NCBI RefSeq assembly: GCF_003944715.1
Contig: NZ_RWIT01000004.1
Location: 124,001 to 188,000, forward strand
Origin: Hymenobacter rigui
GTDB taxonomy: Bacteria; Bacteroidota; Bacteroidia; Cytophagales; Hymenobacteraceae
DNA length: 64,000 nt
Reading direction: 5' to 3'
Below are positions 59,714 through 64,000 of this stretch, in pieces (within the stretch, counting starts at the first letter, position 1; the number at the start of each line of letters is the position of its first letter). The translations under genes and the position numbers were made by a program. Under the pieces are notes generated by a model that had not been told where the DNA came from, ran no database searches, and saw nothing but the letters and a program-made list of their open reading frames with translations.

Positions 59714-60991
59714 ATGCTGCTGCAAATCTGTGCGCTGGTGTTTGCGGGCCGTGGCCGTCCGGCCTGGCTTTGTATGCTGCTGCTGCTGCTGGTTTTTGGT
59801 TGTGCTCAGGCGCAAACAGCCGCCTTCCGCTTCAAAAAACCCGGCGTCCATCAGGCGCAGATCCCCTTTGTGCTGCAGCGCAACCTGATTGTACTGGAAA
59901 CCTGGCTGAATGGCAAAGGCCCATACAATTTCCTGCTGGATACGGGCATTGGCACTTCCCTCATCACCGACCCCTACGTGGGGCAGGAATTGAACCTGGC
60001 TATGGAGGGCCGGTTTCTGGTAGCCGGTGCCGGCGAGGAGCGCCCGCTGGAAGCTTTTCAGGTTCCGGGCGTGGCTGTGCGCCTGCCGGGTGGGGCTGAG
60101 GCCCCGGAGCTGCCTTTCCTGATTCTCTCAGACGATGTATTGAACCTGTCTGGATACGTGGGCATGCCTATTCATGGGTTGCTGGGCTCTGATGTGTTCC
60201 GCAGCTTTGTGGTGGAAATTGACCCCGAGCAGCAGTTGCTTACTCTGCATAAGCCCGCCCAGTACCGGGCCCCGCGGGGCCGACGCTGGGCCCGTATTCC
60301 GTTGGATATGGAAGGCCGGAAAACATACCTGACCGTACCTGTGCAACTGAGTGCATCACTCACCCTGCCGCTGAAGCTGGTGCTGGATACCGGAGCCGGC
60401 CACGCCCTTTCACTCGAAACCACTTCCGATGCCCGTCTGCAGGTGCCTGTCACGCATCTTCGGACTCCGCTGGGCCGTGGCCTGAATGGGAATATCAACG
60501 GCTGCCTGGGCCGGATACCCGCGCTTCAGCTGGGTCAGTACAAACTGCCGGCACTTATTACCTCTTTTCCCGATGCCGCTGACGTAGCTCAGCGGGCCGA
60601 AACGCCCCGCAACGGAAATATGGGCTTTGAACTGCTCAAACGCTTCAAAGTAATTATCGACTACGAGCACAATATGCTAATGCTCAAGCCGAATAGCACC
60701 TTCAAAGAGCCCTTTGAGCATGATATGTGCGGCTTCGACCTGCTGGCTACCGGGCCCGATTACCGCAGGTATAAGATACTGCGGATTGAGCCGGATGGCC
60801 CGGCATTCCATGCCGGGCTCCGGGTAGGCGACGAAATTCTGTCAATTAACCTGATGCCTGCTGAGTATTTCAACCTGAATCAGTTCAGCCGGCTATTGCA
60901 CTCCGAAGACGGGCGTCGGCTGCTGTTTGTGGTGCGGCATACCGATGGTGAGCTATTCACCACCACCGTACAGCTAAAACGCCAGATTTAA
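59714..60991 (+). CDS. Aspartyl protease family protein with PDZ domain
   Basis: A 425-aa exported protein. Signal peptide up to about residue 34 (LLLLLVFGCAQA). Two retropepsin-like half-sites: LLDTGIGTS near 75 and LVLDTGAGH near 220, so both lobes of the active pair are in one chain. A PDZ domain lies at about 340-415 (ILRIEPDGPAFHAGLRVGDEILSIN). Start at ATG 59714. The stop codon overlaps that of the convergent T9SS protease gene by 3 nt. Confidence 0.88.
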   Translation: MLLQICALVFAGRGRPAWLCMLLLLLVFGCAQAQTAAFRFKKPGVHQAQIPFVLQRNLIVLETWLNGKGPYNFLLDTGIGTSLITDPYVGQELNLAMEGRFLVAGAGEERPLEAFQVPGVAVRLPGGAEAPELPFLILSDDVLNLSGYVGMPIHGLLGSDVFRSFVVEIDPEQQLLTLHKPAQYRAPRGRRWARIPLDMEGRKTYLTVPVQLSASLTLPLKLVLDTGAGHALSLETTSDARLQVPVTHLRTPLGRGLNGNINGCLGRIPALQLGQYKLPALITSFPDAADVAQRAETPRNGNMGFELLKRFKVIIDYEHNMLMLKPNSTFKEPFEHDMCGFDLLATGPDYRRYKILRIEPDGPAFHAGLRVGDEILSINLMPAEYFNLNQFSRLLHSEDGRRLLFVVRHTDGELFTTTVQLKRQI

Positions 60992-63510
60992 GGGCGTAGC
61001 AGCACTCGCCCCTGCGTGGCCGGCCGGCCATCCACGGTAAGCTGCCACATATACAGGCCCGCCGGTACGGCAGGCAATGTCAGCGGAACATCGGTTTTAC
61101 CGGCTGCCAGGGCTAGTGGCGGCTGGGTGGCGACCGGGCGTCCTAGTACATCATACAACGTCACTTGCGCCGTGCCAGCCGTTGGTAGCTCAACAGTGAT
61201 GGTGCCCTGGCCCGCTGGTAGTGGGTTTGGCCAGATGCTGGCTGCAACGGCGGGTACCCTGATCAGTACGCTTTGTACGCTGCTGAAGCTACCCGTTTGC
61301 CCGCCTTCATCCAGTTGGTGAAGCCGCACGTACCAGCGGCCGGCACCCAGGTCGGGCACGCGCAGCGCATAGCTCTGGCTTTGGGTGGTGCTGCCTTGGC
61401 CTGCTACAAAAGCCACTTTCCTGAACTCTTGGTCATCAGGGCCCTGCAACTGCACCTCGAAGCCGGCGTTATGCACTTCCTGGGCAGTAGTCCAGTGCAG
61501 CAGGGCGGTAGTGCCTTCCGCTGCTGCAGTAAACCGGGTGAGGGTCACCGGGAGCGGGCCACTCAGGGTAATATCCGCGTTATTAATATCGAAGAAAATA
61601 TTACCGACCGCCTCCACGCGCAGTCGCCCCGTGGAAGTACGCACGTTGGGGAAGACCACCCCCTGACTACCGTCGTTGGGAGTGTTGGCTGCCAGCACAT
61701 ACGGAAACGTCTGGCCCCCATCCGTAGAAAACAAGATGCGGACGTTGGCCGCGTTGATAGGGGCGGAAGTGGTATTGTTGACGCTCCAGGTAACAGTAAA
61801 AGTGCTGAGCGGGGCCTGGGTAATGGCCGAGTTGGCCGTAGTAATAAGGAATGGCCCGGCGGCGGTAGTGTTGACGGCAGTGCTGGCGGAGCCCACACCG
61901 CCGCCGCCGGGCCGGTTGTCGCGGGCAGTCAGGCGGAAGTTCATGGTGCGGGCTACCGTGGGCAGTGTCTCCCCTATGGTAGCAGTGTTGCTCAAAATAT
62001 CGGTGAGGCGCGGAAACGTGCGCGTGCCAGTGGAAACCGGCGCAAAGGCCCGAAATAACGGTGCCGTGGTACTGGTAGCCGCCGCCGCGGGCGCTCCGCC
62101 CTGGCTGCTCTGGTCCATCTGCTCCCAGGCGTAAGTGAGGGCGTCGCCATTGGCATCCGTAGCCGAGCCGGTAAGAGTGAACGGAGTGCCCTGCGGAATG
62201 GTGTAGCTGGCCCCGGCCGTTACCACGGGGGCTTGGTTGCCGGTACTGGTGTAAACCGGGCAGGCCCCACCGTAGTTGGTGCGGGTATCCAGCACATAGC
62301 TGCGGATTTCATCCTGGCTGATGGCGTGAAAATAGGGGTCGGAGTTGCTCTGGACGTTGTCGGCACCGCAAATGCCGGCGTAGGCCATAATGGTGGTGCC
62401 GCTGCCGGGCTCCATGGCAGTTTGTCGGTTGCGGTTGCCGTTGCAGCTACCCGTTACACTGTTGAAGGTGTGGTTGCCGCCGAACTGGTGCCCCATTTCG
62501 TGAGCTACATAGTCTACATAAAATCCGTCGCCCCGGGGATTGGGTAAGCCAGTAACGCCCTGGGCTTTTATGTTCACGTCGCATACGGCCTGCAGGGCCG
62601 CAATACCGCCGCCGCCCGTGCTGAACACGTGTCCGATATCATACCGCGCCGTCCCGATTACTGCATCCACGTTAGCCTGGTTTTCACCGAGCATTGCCGA
62701 GCCGTCATCGTTGGTGTATGGGTCAGTAGCGGCACTGAGATAAATCAGCTGGTCGTTGTTCCCAATTAGTACCAACCGAATAGCCAGCTCCTTCTCATAG
62801 ATGCCCGTCACGCGGTTAATAGCCGTTACCATAGCCGCCAGCACGTTGAGCTTGGTGGTTGCCACGGCGGGCGTGGCATTGGCGGTTACCGCCGTGGCAT
62901 ACTCCCCGGTGCACGCCAGTGCCAGCCGGTAAGTCAGCAGCGTGCTGCCGAAAGCGGCTGCCTGGCCACGGTTGGCCACGGTAGGCTGCTTGGCGGTCGA
63001 AGCTGGTAGCGTACAGGACCACGATGCTGACGATGACGCAGTTCGACTGGCGTACAGGCCAGCTGCCGCATCAACTGGCTCAATAACCACCTTGCCCACC
63101 GGGCTGCCCAGCAGCAGGCCGTGAAAGCCCTGCGGCGTCAAATCAAACCGGGCCGAAACTGCAGGGTTCTGCAGACTCTGGCCGGCATACGTCTGAATGG
63201 CCGGATAGCGGGCCGCCAGCTCCGGGGCCATTACGGGCACCCGCCACACCCTGAAATTTTCAACGGAGCCATCAGGTAGCGGCACAGGTAGCAGGATGCC
63301 TGCTGCTGCCTGTGTCTCGGGTGGAGCAGTACGCAACGTGGCTTCCAGGGCAGAAGCCTCAACTGCTATAGTAAGCCCACCAACTTGCCGGTGAGCCGCT
63401 GATACCGGATGCCATGCTACCGGATTGGTGTGAGCAGCGGGGTGCTGGGCGGCGGCAATGGCCACACTGAGCCAGCCTAAGCCCCCTGTGAGGAGTAAGC
63501 GTGCAATCAT
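60988..63510 (-). CDS. M12B-like zinc metalloprotease with T9SS sorting domain
   Basis: An 840-aa secreted protein. Signal peptide (GGLGWLSVAIAAAQ). Prodomain up to about residue 200, then a reprolysin-like domain with HEMGHQFGGNH at 337-347, the HExxHxxGxxH zinc motif of metzincins. Residues about 420-640 are Ig/fibronectin-like repeats (VVTAGASYTIPQGTPFTLTG). The last 80 residues are a type IX secretion sorting domain: SIWPNPLPAGQG, TVELPTAG, LYDVLGRPVATQ, YMWQLTVDG and RVLLRP. It should be exported by the T9SS and stay on the surface or be released. Confidence 0.93.
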   Translation of the reverse strand: MIARLLLTGGLGWLSVAIAAAQHPAAHTNPVAWHPVSAAHRQVGGLTIAVEASALEATLRTAPPETQAAAGILLPVPLPDGSVENFRVWRVPVMAPELAARYPAIQTYAGQSLQNPAVSARFDLTPQGFHGLLLGSPVGKVVIEPVDAAAGLYASRTASSSASWSCTLPASTAKQPTVANRGQAAAFGSTLLTYRLALACTGEYATAVTANATPAVATTKLNVLAAMVTAINRVTGIYEKELAIRLVLIGNNDQLIYLSAATDPYTNDDGSAMLGENQANVDAVIGTARYDIGHVFSTGGGGIAALQAVCDVNIKAQGVTGLPNPRGDGFYVDYVAHEMGHQFGGNHTFNSVTGSCNGNRNRQTAMEPGSGTTIMAYAGICGADNVQSNSDPYFHAISQDEIRSYVLDTRTNYGGACPVYTSTGNQAPVVTAGASYTIPQGTPFTLTGSATDANGDALTYAWEQMDQSSQGGAPAAAATSTTAPLFRAFAPVSTGTRTFPRLTDILSNTATIGETLPTVARTMNFRLTARDNRPGGGGVGSASTAVNTTAAGPFLITTANSAITQAPLSTFTVTWSVNNTTSAPINAANVRILFSTDGGQTFPYVLAANTPNDGSQGVVFPNVRTSTGRLRVEAVGNIFFDINNADITLSGPLPVTLTRFTAAAEGTTALLHWTTAQEVHNAGFEVQLQGPDDQEFRKVAFVAGQGSTTQSQSYALRVPDLGAGRWYVRLHQLDEGGQTGSFSSVQSVLIRVPAVAASIWPNPLPAGQGTITVELPTAGTAQVTLYDVLGRPVATQPPLALAAGKTDVPLTLPAVPAGLYMWQLTVDGRPATQGRVLLRP

Positions 63511-63724
63511 ACAAGGTCAGCAGATAATCAGGGGGCAATGTATAATAAAATAATATTTATAAATATTTGAACTTGTTAAATATTTATAAGAACCAATATT
63601 TATTTGATTGGTGTGTCCCATCCTGCTTTACTCCTGATAAGTAGCGGCTGAGTTGGCAAAATCAGTACATTAGAAGCCCATCCAAAGGGGATATTCCCAC
63701 TGCTGCTGCCCCACCCACCCTCGT
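63511..63724. other. AT-rich intergenic region
   Basis: 214 bp between divergent genes. The part 63540-63612 is very AT-rich, with AATATTTATAA written twice (63551 and 63580 area). It should contain the promoters of the protease and acyltransferase genes, but no full consensus is seen. Confidence 0.4.
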
Positions 63725-64000
63725 ATGGCTCATCCTGCTGCTGCACTGCCTCAACTGCCACCCGCTATTCAGGCCAATCAGCATATCTATTCCGATTACT
63801 TTGATGAGCACTTTGTAGAAACCCTGGACCGCAACGTGCTGCAGCTGTTGGATCGGGTGTGGTTTCGCTCCAAGCTGGTCGGGTTCGAGGACTACCCGCA
63901 GCGCAACAACCCCGAGCGGCCCCTGATTTTTGCCTCCAATCACTCGGGCATGGCTTTTCCCTGGGATGCCATTGTGGCCCTCTCGCACCTGTGGCGCGTG
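63725..64000 (+). CDS. Lysophospholipid acyltransferase-like protein (5' part)
   Basis: Starts at ATG 63725 and runs past the right edge; 92 codons visible. LIFASNHSGMAFPWDAI near residues 74-90 has the NHxG...D type motif of acyltransferases related to PlsC/DAGAT. Before it lies a typical helix (LLDRVWFRSKLVGFEDY). Acyl transfer to a lysophospholipid or diacylglycerol is the family's role. Confidence 0.75.
   Translation, partial: MAHPAAALPQLPPAIQANQHIYSDYFDEHFVETLDRNVLQLLDRVWFRSKLVGFEDYPQRNNPERPLIFASNHSGMAFPWDAIVALSHLWRV

Noticed and set aside
60988..60991. Frameshift linking the two protease genes
   Set aside because: They lie on opposite strands; the 4-bp overlap is only of their stop codons.

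Overview
The window is a GC-rich (roughly 60 % GC by eye) piece of chromosome from a Cytophagales bacterium, most likely Hymenobacter or a close relative. Evidence: promoters of the Bacteroidota type (TAnnTTTG box near -7) stand in front of many genes; there is a type IX secretion plug protein, a secreted protease with a type IX sorting domain, and many families typical of the phylum (DUF3276, DUF3822 beside coaD, DUF1573, DUF4296, Bat/DUF58 genes, a periplasmic TPR histidine kinase). Some 75 protein genes are supported; no rRNA, tRNA, CRISPR array or intact insertion sequence was seen.

Layout. 1-13.6 kb: envelope and housekeeping genes (DUF3667, cell-wall amidase, AraC-type HTH plus SDR, lipoproteins, 2'-5' RNA ligase, DinB-like, AsmA-like giant, beta-propeller lipoprotein, amidase-signature lipoprotein). 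13.7-15.2 kb: one strikingly AT-rich gene of the AlbA_2/divergent-ATPase type, inserted just upstream of an ABC-F gene. 15.2-21 kb: ABC-F ATPase, katG under a PerR-like operator, and a lower-GC VOC-MarR operon with its own operator. 21-26.5 kb: T9SS plug, a curlin-repeat protein, a CPA1 antiporter, an M48 protease. 26.5-41 kb: short housekeeping genes (ychF, DUF3276, a DUF58 protein, DNA glycosylase, phosphoesterases, second CPA1 antiporter, threonine aldolase, coaD, Nudix) separated by long palindromic repeats. 41-51.4 kb: thioesterase, TPR histidine kinase, RecD-like helicase, DUF1573, PLP protein YggS and an operon of Bat/DUF58 genes. 51.5-58 kb: csaA, DUF922, and a cluster egtB-egtD-PLP enzyme-MATE that looks like ergothioneine synthesis with an unassigned last step. 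58-64 kb: KGG stress protein, menC, a double-DTG aspartyl protease with PDZ, a T9SS-exported metalloprotease and the start of an acyltransferase gene.

Themes. Oxidant defence (katG with operator, ergothioneine genes, VOC-MarR), envelope and secretion (T9SS plug and cargo, curlin, M48, Bat proteins), and at least five kinds of long inverted repeats in intergenic space, some with REPIN-like architecture. Five genes have a promoter-like box ending only 4-7 nt before the start codon, which suggests leaderless mRNAs.
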